Positions 10,837 through 23,500 of a stretch of DNA of 64,000 nucleotides are shown here, one piece after another; within the stretch, counting starts at the first letter, position 1, and each line of letters begins with the position of its first letter. The notes under the pieces were generated by a model. It saw only the letters and a list, made by a program, of their open reading frames with translations, ran no database searches and was not told the origin of the DNA. Source of the DNA: Branchiostoma floridae (Eukaryota > Chordata > Leptocardii > Amphioxiformes > Branchiostomatidae). The translations under genes were made by a program, and so were the position numbers. The stretch lies in NCBI RefSeq assembly GCF_000003815.2, contig NC_049990.1, positions 12,154,076 through 12,218,075 on the forward strand, given 5' to 3'.

Positions 10837-13800
10837 CTAGGTCCTTTTGCCCCTGAGCAGCAGAGAGGTCGTGCGGTCAATGTGGCCCATCAAACTCTCA
10901 TTCATCATGTTGACGGCCTGAAAGAAAAAGAAAAGAGGATATTCAATAACACTGTGGCAGACAAAAAAAAACATTTACAGGCCTACCAAGTATATATCAA
11001 ATGGCTCTATACTGGTCCTTTAAAGGTGTATTCATCAAATTTTACACATTATCATCTGCATAAGGCTTGTATGTAAAAGGAAAACCCATTTAAGTTAGAG
11101 GCAACCGGCCTGACCAGTCATGATTTAGCCTTTTAGCTGACTCAGAGGTTAGGGCCTCTAACAATCTCTGTAAGTGAGATGTCATCTGTAAACATCTGTA
11201 ACTAATTATAAGCTATCTACCAAATCATTTATGAAGACGAGGAAAAGTAGTGGGCCCAAAATGGGACACCGTTTCCTAAACGTTATCTCATTATTAACTC
11301 ACATCACGTTGATCCAGAGCATTCTGCAATGCAGCATCTCTCTCCCGAATCATCTACAAGACAAAACAGATGTCAGCACACTTCACATGTACAGAAGAGG
11401 AATTTGAGTGAACACTTAACGATACTGTAGTATATCACAAAGAGATAGACACTTCTAGACACATGTACCTGTAGTGGTGACTAATGTAAGAGATGACTTA
11501 CTGGGAATAAACACTCATACGAATTGAAGAGACTGGACTCAGAAGTTGGCAGAACTCTGGTGTGTATATTGCTTGTCGTGACGTGTGCAAAGCTTGACCT
11601 CTCAGGGTCACCAGACTGACCTACTCTAAACGGGGGTGTTTCTCACTCCTTACACTAATGTTAGTATTGATCAATATCTGTAATACACATATACACAAAG
11701 GACATTGACGTAGACTGGAAAGTAATGAGTCACAGACGACAATGATTTCAAATTTGGTAGATGTCCATAAAGGCTTTATATTTTATGATTATGCACCAAA
11801 TGTTGAGGCCGTAAACGTATTGATCATCCCATGACATCTACATGGAGATCGTCTGAAGTTATCTTTGTAAAGCTATTATGATAATATAGTATGAACATTT
11901 AGTTCTAACAATGACAAAATGAGTCCGCAACAATAACATTGGAAACTAGAAAAGTACAGCAATGTAATGAACATATCACTTACCCCCTCCAGGTACTCCT
12001 GCATTCTCCTCATCTCCTCCTCCTGCCTCATTTTCATCTCTTCCTCCTTTCTCCTCATCTCCTGCTCCTTTCTCTCCAAGGCCTGAAGAAGCTTGAAAAA
12101 ATGACATGCACATACATGTGAATCATAGCCAAATCATTAGTGCTTCATCAGCTCTCAAATATGTACTTGTCCAATCCTAGTTTACTTGCCAAGTTACTTG
12201 TCAAATGGTTTTGATTTCTAATAAATGGTGTTTTTTGGTTTGTTGTTCATATTGGACGAAACAGTTTCCATTATTCTATAGTTGTGCTAGTCAGAGCACT
12301 CAACTAATATAACTGATTGCTACTTTTCACACACTTAAGTAATGCAACAAAATTTAACAAATAGATTAATCAATTTAGTTCAAGAATGCACAGCACTTCT
12401 TATGGTTGATAAGAAAGCTGGAATCATGCAAACTGACTTCTGTGACATTCCACAGCAGAGTCAAGATTCAATGATTTAAACTGCCAGTTATTATTGAGAA
12501 GAGTTTGGCTCTGAAAGTCACTACAGAAAAAACAGTGATGCTGTTAAGTAAAGTAAGTCACAGCACATACCACACAAAAGAATTGATTTTCAAGCAATGT
12601 TCATGCAAAGGGTGCTCACCTCTTCGTGGTGAGTATCTGAATCCGTTATATTTTTTCTCAGCAGCTTTACTGCATCGTCGGCTCTCTTATGCTGTTAGAA
12701 GCAAAGAAAAGCACTAAATCAGGCTTCTTAGGTTAAGCCATTTCACTTGTCAGGCTTGTAGAGGAGGCCCAATTAGCTCCCAAAAGCCAGAGATTGTGAC
12801 TAATCACTAGGCTACATGGATTATACAAAATGTAAATTCAGCTTCTAAATCTCTACTCTGGAATGTCACAGACAATAATAATTGCACTTTTGTATGTACG
12901 GTAAGTAGCATTTTGTGTTTTCCTTTGGCAGTCATACCATGGTATGGCACAATGGCCCCCTTGCTGGCCTATTTTCTTTTCTTATTATGCTGTGTTTTGA
13001 TTGTATAGAAACCAAGTGGCTGAAATACTATAGCAAATTTAGAAAACACACAATCAGAAGGCAACACAAAAAATGCCAGCAAGGAAGCCTGCTTTGGAAG
13101 CTTATGTTACAATGCTTTGTTTTATTTACCTTTATAAAGCTCATGATCATGAGACAGCACAATTCTATCCAATTCTATATAGACTTGACTATACTTAGTC
13201 TAGTACATGTTCCCCTACCTTTTTGCGTCTTTCTTCACTGGCTACAGCATGCTCTGCCTGATAGAGCAAAGCCTTTTCCAGTATTTCAGTCTGTAAAATT
13301 TAAATAAAGTTTAGTACAGTTACAACATACAATATGCATAGAGGAAACCCATTGAACTGTCCTACTGCAGTCTTTGTCAAATGACCAGTCATCTCACTTT
13401 CTAAGTCATCTGTGACCTTATGTTATGAACAGAAAGTAGAAAAAAAGTACTGCCACAACATTTATAGAAACCCGAACTAATTATATAAATCCACCCTTTA
13501 TAGCCATGTCTCATGGGTTGCTGATATTTCATAATACTGACTCCATATACATTGTATTGAATATCATTGCAATCCATCCAGAGAGAGATTCTGCCAGACA
13601 TGCACACACACACACACAAAGTCGTGATCCATGCATGCAGAGTAAAAACTATACCAGGTCCTCCAATTTTTATGGAGGTAAAATGCAACATTCTTCACCT
13701 CAGTTGAGGATGACTGCTTTACCTTTACCCTAATAGTTAGCATAATAGGGTCTGGAATAAGTCCTTAATGCCATATACAGTCTACTGTAATGTTACATGC

Positions 13801-14122
13801 CAATTATTACAAGTAATTCTATCATTAACTAAGCAAAAGAAATTAGCCTACAGGATGACTTCTCACTGGGTTCTCACAGCTCAATTAATGCGTTCAAAAT
13901 TTAGATTCATGGGCAATCACATAATATACAACTTACTAGACCCTATGTGCTGTTAGATACATGAGCAACAGTTTCTGTTTGAATTACACAATTACATGTA
14001 CTCTAAACATAACATTACTAACATAGGCATTTTACAATTGAATAATAGCAAGCTGTTTCTTTTATGATTCATTTCCTTACCTCTGTCAAGACTATCTCCA
14101 TCTTCTCTTCAAGGTGTAACAG
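10837..14122 (-). CDS. Coiled-coil protein, 3' part (partial)
   Basis: Six minus-strand exons join in phase 0: 14122-14081, 13290-13219, 12691-12620, 12091-11984, 11353-11303, 10917-10837 (stop 10839-10837). Their lengths (42, 72, 72, 108, 51, 81 nt) are all multiples of three and all flanks are AG/GT. The product is ~142 residues, highly charged and helical: HLEEKMEIVLTE, then a Lys/Glu/Met-rich helix (ERKEQEMRRKEEEMKMRQ), RERDAALQNALDQRD and a C-terminal MMNESLMGHIDRTTSL. It is a coiled coil throughout; no catalytic domain is visible. An in-frame TAG just upstream of 14122 shows that this exon begins at an acceptor, so earlier exons lie in or beyond the N gap. The family was not recognised; it may be the tail of a larger GTPase or scaffold. 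Confidence 0.7.
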
Positions 14123-14135
14123 CTAGCGGACCGGG

Positions 14136-14235
14136 NNNNNNNNNNNNNNNNNNNNNNNNNNNNNNNNNNNNNNNNNNNNNNNNNNNNNNNNNNNNNNNNN
14201 NNNNNNNNNNNNNNNNNNNNNNNNNNNNNNNNNNN
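14136..14235. other. Assembly gap (100 N)
   Basis: A run of 100 N directly next to a long dinucleotide repeat, probably a placeholder of arbitrary size. It interrupts the upstream part of the coiled-coil gene. Confidence 0.98.
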
Positions 14236-14244
14236 ATTTACATA

Positions 14245-14408
<164 letters not shown>

Positions 14409-15287
14409 TCTCAAACATTACTTGAAGAAGGGTCATGATGACCTTGCAAACTTTGAATATCAATGTCATAATTGCAGTGCCTGGCTACAGTTGACCCACA
14501 ATGTCAAGTCTCAAGACTTAAACCTGAGATATATAGTATCTCTATCTGCAATTGAGGCAAGGAGAAGGGACAGGAAGTCATGTTGACAAAAGGACTTGAC
14601 TCTGAGTTTGATGAGTTGTTAGACTTGTCAAGATACATGTATAAACAATTACCACTTAACATCAAAATATGTTACCAGTAGGCATACCTGTACTGATCAA
14701 CCACTGAATTTTTTTTAACGGAAACTGAAATTATTAAATAATAAATACCATCATGATACCAATGCTTTCATGAGACAAGTTGTTAGGGGTGATTGACAGA
14801 TTGTTGTTATAAGTATATATGAATTCTTTTTCACTCATGACATTGCATTTCTAACACCCACCTCAGCAGCAATAACATTAATTATAATATTTAAAGCACC
14901 TGTGTTACTTTATACTTTCTCCACAAATGCTGGCTTTCCAACCTTCAATGCAGTGGAAACAAAACATAAGAATGTCTATAATTATATTAAATCGGTTTTG
15001 TACTGGTACACCATACCTAAAGTTACTCACTCCAATTCCTAATGTTTAAAGCTATCCCATGTATCTGGGTGCTGGTTTTGAAAACTGTCCCTGTCCTTTG
15101 TGCTGAAAGCTGCACACTATCACATCTCTTAAATACTGTCCTTGTCAATGAGTGTTTCATATTAAACTTAAAGGACGGTCCATGTATTTACACTGAAGAG
15201 GCATTTTCTAAAATAGTTGGCTAAAATAAGTCGTGGGCTTTCTGTCATGAAAATAATCGATCATCAGTTGTTGTGTTTTGATTTCAC

Positions 15288-16025
15288 AAGGCCACACCAC
15301 TTTCATTTGTTGCTTCTCGGATTCTGCTGTCCTATTTCTCCCAATTTGAAAAAAAAATAATTGGAACACCTTTCATTGACAAATTTTCACTGCCTCTCCT
15401 GACTCCCAACTATGGGCATCAAATTTCAGTGAATGGTTATTTTGGACAGTGCCCAGGGCTCGAAGTTAACTATGTCCCGATGTCCCTGGGCCACTAAAAT
15501 TTAGGCCGGGACAACTGAAAAATCTTTTTGGGACACTTTTGGGACAATAGGAAAATAATCAACGAATCAACATCAGAATGTCCGATCTCCCCGCGCCCCG
15601 CGGTTGTCAGGCGTGCGTACTCTGACTTACAGTTGTTGTAATACATAATTTCTGAAAATAGGGTTGGGACAGTCCATCCTCACTTCGGGACAGTTGAAAT
15701 TTATTTTTGGGACAATGCTGGGACAGTAGGGAAAAAAGTTAATTTTGAGGCCTGAGTGCCTATATCAAAATTGGGGCTTTGCTAATCAGGGACCACACTA
15801 AATTAAATATTGATTTATTGCATAAAATGTGCCAAGGAATTTTTAAAACTTCTTATTTGTTTAATTTGTTGTTATTTATGTTGTGCAACTTGGGCCGTTA
15901 AGCCCCTCGATCTCTAACGTTACACCCAAGACTTTTTGTGAAAAGAAACTTTTCTTTTCGACCTGCCAGCTCAATTATTCCTGAAAAAAAATCCGAGAAG
16001 CAACAAATTAACATTGTGTGGCCTT
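15288..16025. mobile_element. DNA transposon remnant with terminal inverted repeats
   Basis: The left end AAGGCCACACCA...TTTGTTGCTTCTCGGATT at 15288 is repeated inverted at the right end, finishing GGCCTT at 16025. TIRs are ~36 bp with a few mismatches, total 738 bp. The interior has repeated GGGACAxTTG/TTTTTGGGACA motifs (15480-15740) and no transposase frame, so it is non-autonomous or decayed. Confidence 0.75.
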
Positions 16026-17173
16026 ATTTATGGTTGGGACAGGGTTGGGCGGGGGCGGGCAACAACCAAAACAAAACTGCCCAGACTTCCCTCCTCCCCT
16101 TCTCCGATTTCACACCTTGTCACTCTTGAAAAACCTTATCTCCATACAACAATTGGCTGTTTATGGTGCATTTTGACACCATTTATAGGACGTACAATGC
16201 TTGCTTTCTTGGCGTTTTTCATAATTAACAAGTAAACATGATTTAAACTGCGAAACTTGAGACCGCTGTTCCAACAAACAAAGCCAGGACAGGTATGACC
16301 AAGGACTTGGTATATGGCAACACTTGGCGATTTGTGTAGTATCTTAATCACAAAAATCGCCCATAATTAGATACACTGGCGGGATCAAATCTTCCTTATT
16401 AACATCTACTTTAATACCAAGGAGGTGTGTGCAGTATACCGTACATAATTTGGATGTCTCTTCAGTCTTCTTGTTTTTTTCGCGCGAACGTAAGATTTAA
16501 ACCAAGGGTTAAACGTAACATTTCACGAAGGGTCTTTTCACGACATCTTACAAGTTATGCAACAATAGCTATGCAACGTTATGCTTTTAAATTTTGTCCA
16601 CTGTACAAAATTCATTTAATTTAATATCTATGGGTACTATGGGTGGACAGGAGACGCAAAATTTGGGGGAAAGTAGGCAACATGTCAACTTCGGCCTGTT
16701 ATCAACAAGCCTTTTTTGTTGCAAAACGGTGATGTCTCTAAATATTCCTAGTATGCCAATAAAAGTACAATACCTTGTCTTCCAGTTGCACACGATGGTA
16801 ATGAAATAGAGTCTCTACAGTACTGCAGCTACGACACTTTCTTACTCTTCTGGGGTCGCTTCGTGGGGAAGGTGATCAGCCAAGTACCGGATGTGGTAGA
16901 AATTACGCACTAGCCCTATCCCGTATCCCACAATGCTTTGCTATTTCCGGTAAGAATGTGAAGGCGTCTGACTTGCCATGGTGATATGGGTACTTTGATG
17001 TGAGGATAAGGATAACATTCCTGGAAACCCCCTAACTAATGCGAGCGTGTCATTAAAAAAAGCCCCCCCCCCACACACACACAAAATTCTCTACATTATG
17101 AAATCAAAGAAAACACACAGAGTTATGTTCTTTATTTTTGTTTTTCCACAACTTCTTCGACCTAGCTTGGAAC

Positions 17174-17399
17174 AAGCCTTCTCACATTAGTTAGGACGCA
17201 TGTGCGGCGACAGGAATTCTAGGTAATATGTCAAAGAGTAAGGCACGCAATAAGTAAACAAACCCTGTCTGGATTTTATTATGCAAATCGAAACAATGGT
17301 CAAGACAAGGACTGTTTACTTTTTGTGTCCCTTACCCTTTGACATATTACCTAGAATTCCTGTCGCCGCACATGCGTCCTAACTTATGTGAGAAGGCTT
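17174..17399. mobile_element. Foldback MITE, ~73-bp TIRs
   Basis: AAGCCTTCTCACATTAGTTA at 17174 is matched inverted by the sequence ending at 17399 (TATGTGAGAAGGCTT). Arms stay nearly identical through the CCTAGAATTCCTGTCGCCGC block and into the TTACYCTTTGACATATTACC block. Total length is 226 bp with a short central loop and no coding capacity. Confidence 0.9.
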
Positions 17400-17471
17400 A
17401 CTGACCCTGGATTCTATCACATGAGTATAGGTTTTCCGATACATATATATATATATATGGTGTGAACCAAA

Positions 17472-17639
17472 TATTGTAAATGCATTTAAGTTCGTGGGGA
17501 TTTACTTTTGCGGTAGCCGGAAAATGGAGTTTTCGCGGTGCTTTTAAGTTTGCAGTAGCGCCATAGACTGTAGTGTCATACTTTACTGGAAAATGTTCGC
17601 GAACATAAAACCACCACGAACATTTCTGCAATTACAGTA
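17472..17639. mobile_element. TACTGTAAATG MITE family, copy 1
   Basis: First of three copies (others 37622-37833 and 41803-42017). Shared blocks are TGTAAATGCATTTAAGTTCG at the left, CGGTAGC...CACTGTAGT internally, and CATTTCTGCA..TTACAGTA at the right. This copy has lost part of the centre. Confidence 0.85.
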
Positions 17640-18431
17640 CTCCAACATGCAGCCCATGAATGGTTGCATGGGGGTCTACATTTGCGCCAGTTACACTGTT
17701 ACAGCTGAGAGCATAACAGTACAAGGAGTGAACTGAAGAAACAGTTGTATCTCAGTTGTTTATCTGGACTTGAACATCTAAAATGTTTGGCAGTGGGCTT
17801 TACATACCGTACATTATGTATTATCCCTGAAGTGTTGCAAGAGAAGAAGGTAGACAGTGTCCAGTCAACCTCTCAATGTCATGGCAATTTAAATACCCAT
17901 TTACACATATTTCAGGCAATGAATGAGGAACAGGACCTAGTACATTGTACATGTATACACATAGGTGTATAACTTTGTGCAAGTCATTTGCTATTTGGTT
18001 ATGACATTCTAGCAACTAGGTTCTATCTTGATAAAATCTCCTTGATTCAAGCCTATTATTAACATTGTGCTTTCAAGGATAAACTGATCAAAATGATATC
18101 AATGTCCTCCACTGGTCAGTACTGACCAAGGTCCATTGTTAAAGTTTAAACTGGTAACAACTAGATATATTTGTACATGTACCCGTTTTTCAGTAGATAC
18201 TAGTAACGTTAGATGTATTAAAAAAAAGAGACTTATCTTAGAGTTCTCTGAAAAACATCTTAATATTTCATCTATTAATTAACTGCTTGATTGGTTAGTA
18301 CTATTCACTAACTACTAATCATGGCTTCATATGATGTATTTGGATGTAAAGACCATTAGGAACAAGTCATCAATCTTCAGTACCAGTACTTTGTATTTTG
18401 CTACTACTAAGTACTAGTATGTAGTAGGCCA

Positions 18432-18929
18432 CTAGAAATCTGCATCAGAACCAGAATCCCCAGAATCCCATTCACACGTCTCTACAGGCTGAAAGTCTCT
18501 TTCAACTTCATACTCAAAATCAGGGTCGCCTGGTTTCTTCCTGTTCTTCTCAAAACTGTCTTCCATGGCTGTTTTCTTCTTCCTGAGGGTTTCTTCATCA
18601 ACCTTGTTCAAGTCCTCGTTTGGATCGATGCTGTACTCCTTCCTGATTTCATTCAAACTCTGATCCAACGACATCCCGCGAAGGTTGTCCTGCAGCAATC
18701 TTAAAAGCTTCTCGAGCTGCGATTTCGGAACATCCTCTAAGTACTTTTTATGTCGAGGATTCTTGCGAAAGTCTTCTACGAATCTTGTGACAGTTGAGGT
18801 TTTGGTGAAGTTGCGGATCGGCATCGTTCGGCAGCGGGTCTTTCCTGCAGATTTGTCCGTGTACGTGACGAACAAGGCGGGAGGGTCAAATCGGATTCCG
18901 CATTTCCGGAGGCTGTACTGACGCGACAT
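18432..18929 (-). CDS. CEP19: Centrosomal protein CEP19
   Basis: Single exon of 165 codons plus stop. The protein begins MSRQYSLRKCGIRFDPPAL and matches the CEP19 pattern along its length: KCGIRF, a basic RNFTK segment, the NPRHKKYLEDV block (human NPRHKSYLEQV), IDPNEDLNKVDEETL, FEKNRKKPGDPDF and an acidic tail ending in SGSDADF. In vertebrates CEP19 sits at the mother centriole and works with CEP350/FOP in RABL2-linked ciliogenesis; length fits human CEP19. ATG at 18929-18927 is chosen because it has a strong Kozak context (CCGCCATGT) and matches the family N-terminus; upstream in-frame sequence lacks another ATG nearby. It is divergently arranged with EMSY, 1.65 kb between start codons. Confidence 0.95.
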   Translation of the reverse strand: MSRQYSLRKCGIRFDPPALFVTYTDKSAGKTRCRTMPIRNFTKTSTVTRFVEDFRKNPRHKKYLEDVPKSQLEKLLRLLQDNLRGMSLDQSLNEIRKEYSIDPNEDLNKVDEETLRKKKTAMEDSFEKNRKKPGDPDFEYEVERDFQPVETCEWDSGDSGSDADF

Positions 18930-20547
18930 GGCGGTGTGGTTCCGAGTGGACTTGTCCTGTAGCCCCCACACTTCGAATTCAAACCTTGTTTCCAGTCTAA
19001 GCCACACAGTGCTTTACACACAGGTGGAGTACTGTAGAAGGTAGATATCAGTCATTAAGATAATCCATATAAAGTTTATGATACCATGATATCAATAATC
19101 ACGATCATGTCACAGTGATGCAGTAGTAGGCAAAAAGCAGGTGGTTTAAGCAAAATATTAATTTACATGTTCATTAGTAATTAGATCTGACAATTCAGCC
19201 ATTAGTAGTTCTGGTAGTATTCTGACCTTCTAACATCCTTTTGCCTAAGAGTCGTTGACTATCCCAGCAATCACTCGTAATCGTATTACACGTCATGCAA
19301 ACTTTGTCTCTAGCAAGAAACAACAACAACAGCAAATGCTATACAAATGGAAAACCTATATCTATAGAGCATGTAATGGTTAAGCCCACAATAATATACT
19401 GCTGTAGAGGGTTTGTGTACATGTAATATAATTACCCTGCAAATATGGTAGCCGTGGAAATACAGCCAATTATATATAAATTACAAAAGAAGCTATGTCG
19501 TAATTTTGCTAGAGTACGTTTTGTAACATGTTAATGTTTTACGACACCCACAGTGTATCAAAGCTATAAGGAAGAAATCTATTATTCAAAACTGGCTGGA
19601 AAATAGACGAAACCTTACTGACACCACCTTAACAACGCTGCTTGTTAACGGGTATTTTGAGTGACCCCCTCCCCTCAGGCAACATAACATGTCATCAAGT
19701 GGATCATTGAAAAACACATGACAGATCAATGAAGTTTCCGAAATTCCCGTTACTTGACGAATAAAATAGTTCTCCAAACGTACACCGAACAAGGAATGTA
19801 ACTTACATGCACAAATGTTGCGATTGAGGAAAAATAAGTGCCTTCCGTCAACGGCAATCAGGCAAACTAAATAAGACAACATTTTACCTTCCCGCCGTTC
19901 TAATTGTAACGAAAGGACCCATATAGATGCCTAGTGCAAACAAAATACCGCCTAAGCAATGTGTCAAACGAACGCTTGTCAGTATTCAAAGACCTTGTAC
20001 ATATAAAAGACGATTCATCTAGTATGTGTCTTGAAATAGTCATGATCATGCAATAAATTTGATATAAAAGACAATTTACAACATTTCTCAGAGGCGTTAA
20101 TGAATGTGTGCAACAGCCAGCTCGGGTCCTGACACCAGAAGGTAGCGCCATCTTGGCGATTTATTTTTGCACGATGTGATGTGAGGTTTCGCAGGAAAAG
20201 GGTTGATTTTTGGTACGTTTTTGCTCCTTTATTTTATACCAGCACATAAAGAGAGTGTTACGAAGTAATGTTGCAAGTTTGGGCATGTGTGCATTGTATA
20301 TTCTAAGCAGCTATGCGAACAGAGACCGGGAGCATGTGGGGAGGGGGGCGGCGCTGAAGGTCTTGGCGTAAAAAAATAAGAATTTGATAAATTATCTTCA
20401 TGGTAGGCAGGGTAAGTCATGGTGTATGTTCTAGATTTCTCTTGACCACTATCCTGTCTTTTGGAAAATATACATATAGACGTCAAATTTGTTTTGATTT
20501 CAGTTATGTTTTGATGATAAATTTTGTATATCGCATACTACTTTCAG
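18930..20547. promoter_or_regulatory. CEP19/EMSY intergenic region, likely bidirectional promoter
   Basis: The two divergent genes are separated by ~1.65 kb with no coding exon seen. At 20142-20153, GCCATCTTGGCG gives CAAGATGGCGC on the minus strand, resembling the YY1 motif common just downstream of animal transcription starts. The EMSY coding start is preceded by a splice acceptor at 20547, so its non-coding first exon should lie around 20150-20300. No TATA box is evident. Confidence 0.35.
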
Positions 20548-20581
20548 TCTGACGAGGTGGCTGTGACAAGGTTCTGTGACA

Positions 20582-23500
20582 ATGTGGCCCAAACTGTTGG
20601 ACCTATCCAGGGACGAGTGCAAGCGAATTCTACGTCGACTAGGTAGGAAAAATGTTTGCAAAATGTTATAAGCCCATTCACACATTCAAGTACTAGTATG
20701 CATGCGCGGGCCACAATAATTGTGGGTAATATGTAATAGTTACCCCATGGGTGGGGCAAGTTTTCTGTGTATATCAGTTTATCACCAGGCCCGCCCACCA
20801 AGGGGTTTCTAGTCTCCCCGAGGGTGAAGCCCGAGGGGAGACTAGAAATCCCCGAGGTGGCAAGTGGGCCGAGTACGGCGCAATCGAAAGTTCGAATACC
20901 TGATTCGGACGTTGGAACATTACTGTTGCAACGCTGTTTTTTCGAGGGCAACAAATTTGTTCAACTTCTGGCGCATTTCGCATCAAAACAGGGGTTTTCT
21001 CAGATGGGTATGACATAAATAACATACAACACGGTGTATTCCGCATCACCCTCGGTCTCAGCCCGACCGCGGGTCGGATCACCCTACGTTGACGAATCCG
21101 ATGGTGTGGTCGAGTTCTTTTGAATCTTTGCAATGTAATGGCTACAGCCCTATGAATATATTGCTTTTCCCCCAGAACTGGAGGCCTATGCCTCCCTCAT
21201 CAGTGCCTTCAGGGCACAGGGAGATCTCAGTAAGGACAAGAAAAAACTCCTGGATGAAATTTCCAAGGTGTTGAGGTAAGAATGCAGCCAAACAAATTAT
21301 ACACAAGCACTTGTATTGTTACCATATACACAAGTTGTTTAAAGTTTAAACAACTACTACATTATAAATTCTGAATGTCAAGAATATACTAGTATACTAG
21401 TTTGTTGTGAGGTGTAAAATAAACACCTGTAACACCACATAAGTAGTTTAAGTTCACTGGTGCCACTTAGTAGTACATAGCTATGATTTTGTTTGCATAA
21501 AAGTGCAAGACAAATTACTTCAATGTGATCTTTTTACACTCTGTGCAATGTAAAGAATAAGGAAGGCACTAATTGATGTTAGAGTCCTGACAAAGCGGCC
21601 AAGTATTTCTCTCAATTACATCAATTGCATGTTTATGCCAAAATGCAATTACCAGCACTAACTCTCAATTTGCATTGTGTAGTCCTCTTTTATACTATGA
21701 GTTAATAGACTAAAACACAAAACATTCTCATAAAATTCTCTATTATAGTTTTTGATTGTGAGTTAACATTTTGACGTGTAGAAAACTTCTCTATAACACT
21801 GGTGCTGATTTATATCTTTGGTGTTGTAAACAGTATCTCCACAGAGAGACACAGAGCTGAGGTGAGACGGGCTGTCAACGATGAGTCACTCAGTACTGTA
21901 GCAGATGTGTAAGTAAATTAAACGTATATTTTATAATAGTAGTATCCTGTAATCACGTAAGACTTTATGAAGTTGTATTCAAAGCTCTAGGTATACCCCA
22001 TTTCTCATTCACCCATTTCAAAAAGTGTTATTTTGTTTCAGTCCAAAAAATTGAAGAAGTTATTGATAGGCATGTTTAAATGTACATTTGTACATTTTCA
22101 CATACATTATATGTCTATCAAGAAGTTCTTCAAGGCCACAACTCCAACAGTGTAGCAAAGGGAGAGAAGATAGGATTTTATGTTCATTTTGCTATAGTAT
22201 AAAACCTGAGTGACATACATGTAGTAAGCCCTTATACAATGTATACTAATACATCCTGTAATTCTTAGTCACTACCAGACTAGCTACAATGGCTATAGGG
22301 AGTTTCATTTGCCACAGGCAATCTGGTATAATGGATTCAGAAAAGATTGCACCAACATTTGTGTATCTCTATGGGTATTTGGTATATGGTAAACTAACTA
22401 GCTTGTATGTTTTTTCCCTTTCTAGTCTCTCAGGTCCCAACTCCACCTACGAGTGGTCGGTGGAAGGGCGGAGACTGGTGCCCTTGATGCCGCGGCTCGT
22501 GCCCCAGACCGCCTTCACGGGACTGGCCAACACGGCGGCCAACATCGCAGCCGCACACAACTCAACACTACCTGACCCTGCGGACACAGCCAAGAAAGAA
22601 GGTTAAACAAATATCATGTCATTGTATTCTGTGTATTATATAAACCGTCATGTAGTTTGCATGTTTGTTGGGGAAATCCTAATCAGTTAAAGATTGTTAA
22701 TTTACAAGAGAAAGGATATTGCCAGACATTGCTATTTTGTCTGATAAATCTGTGATGATACAATTTCATGGAAGCAATTGATCTATGTGCCAAATAGCAA
22801 TTACTCAAGCAACTGGATATGATTTTGGAAATGGTCTGACATTTTAGGCAGAATCCACTCCGCTTTGTCACTAACACTGATCTATGAAATTGATACAATT
22901 TCAAAGACCCAATTGATCTAGGAAATTGTATTGTTGACTTCATTGTATGTACCAGTACACTTTTAAAAACTCCAACACGGTGCAAATTTACATCTATGAG
23001 ATGAAATAGAATCTTACTAGAGCTACTGTGATAACAGTTACATACATACATTCATTTGACATTTTCAAGACTACAAACCCCTTTCCCTAAGGATCTGCAA
23101 CAGTAGACAATCTTCTCCTTCCCCCACAGTGCCTGGGACCAGTGGTGTCAGTGCAGCAACCATGAAGTCACCACGATCAGCCAGTCCCCACTCTGGGGTA
23201 GTGGTACTGCCCAGTGGTGCCACCATCACAGTAAAAGGTATGTATGTACCAAATGTACAAAATATGTACTGCTTATGCTTTGTGGGAGCCTTTGCTACAG
23301 GGGAAAAATGGTTGACATGCAAGATTGTTACCTCCGGGAAAGAGGCTAACCTCAGATGTGGGTAGTGTTTTTAGTTGTATTTGAACGTGCGTTCACACAT
23401 GTAACTCAAGGTCCTTGTATGTTTCACTGAGGTATTACCTCTTTCTTTTCTTGGTGCAAATGCAATATCATCAAGAATAGATCATTGGGATAGGAAAACA

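Noticed and set aside
18930-19007. N-terminal extension of CEP19 by 26 residues
   Set aside because: The in-frame extension begins at GTG, not ATG, and the family N-terminus starts at the ATG at 18929.
20774-21133. 119-codon minus-strand frame in EMSY intron 1
   Set aside because: Coincides with a GC-rich repeat containing a hairpin; both strands open, no splice sites fitting.
23129-23365. Continuation of EMSY exon 5 beyond 23237
   Set aside because: A good donor (GTATGT) and phase agreement with exon 6 place the exon end at 23237.
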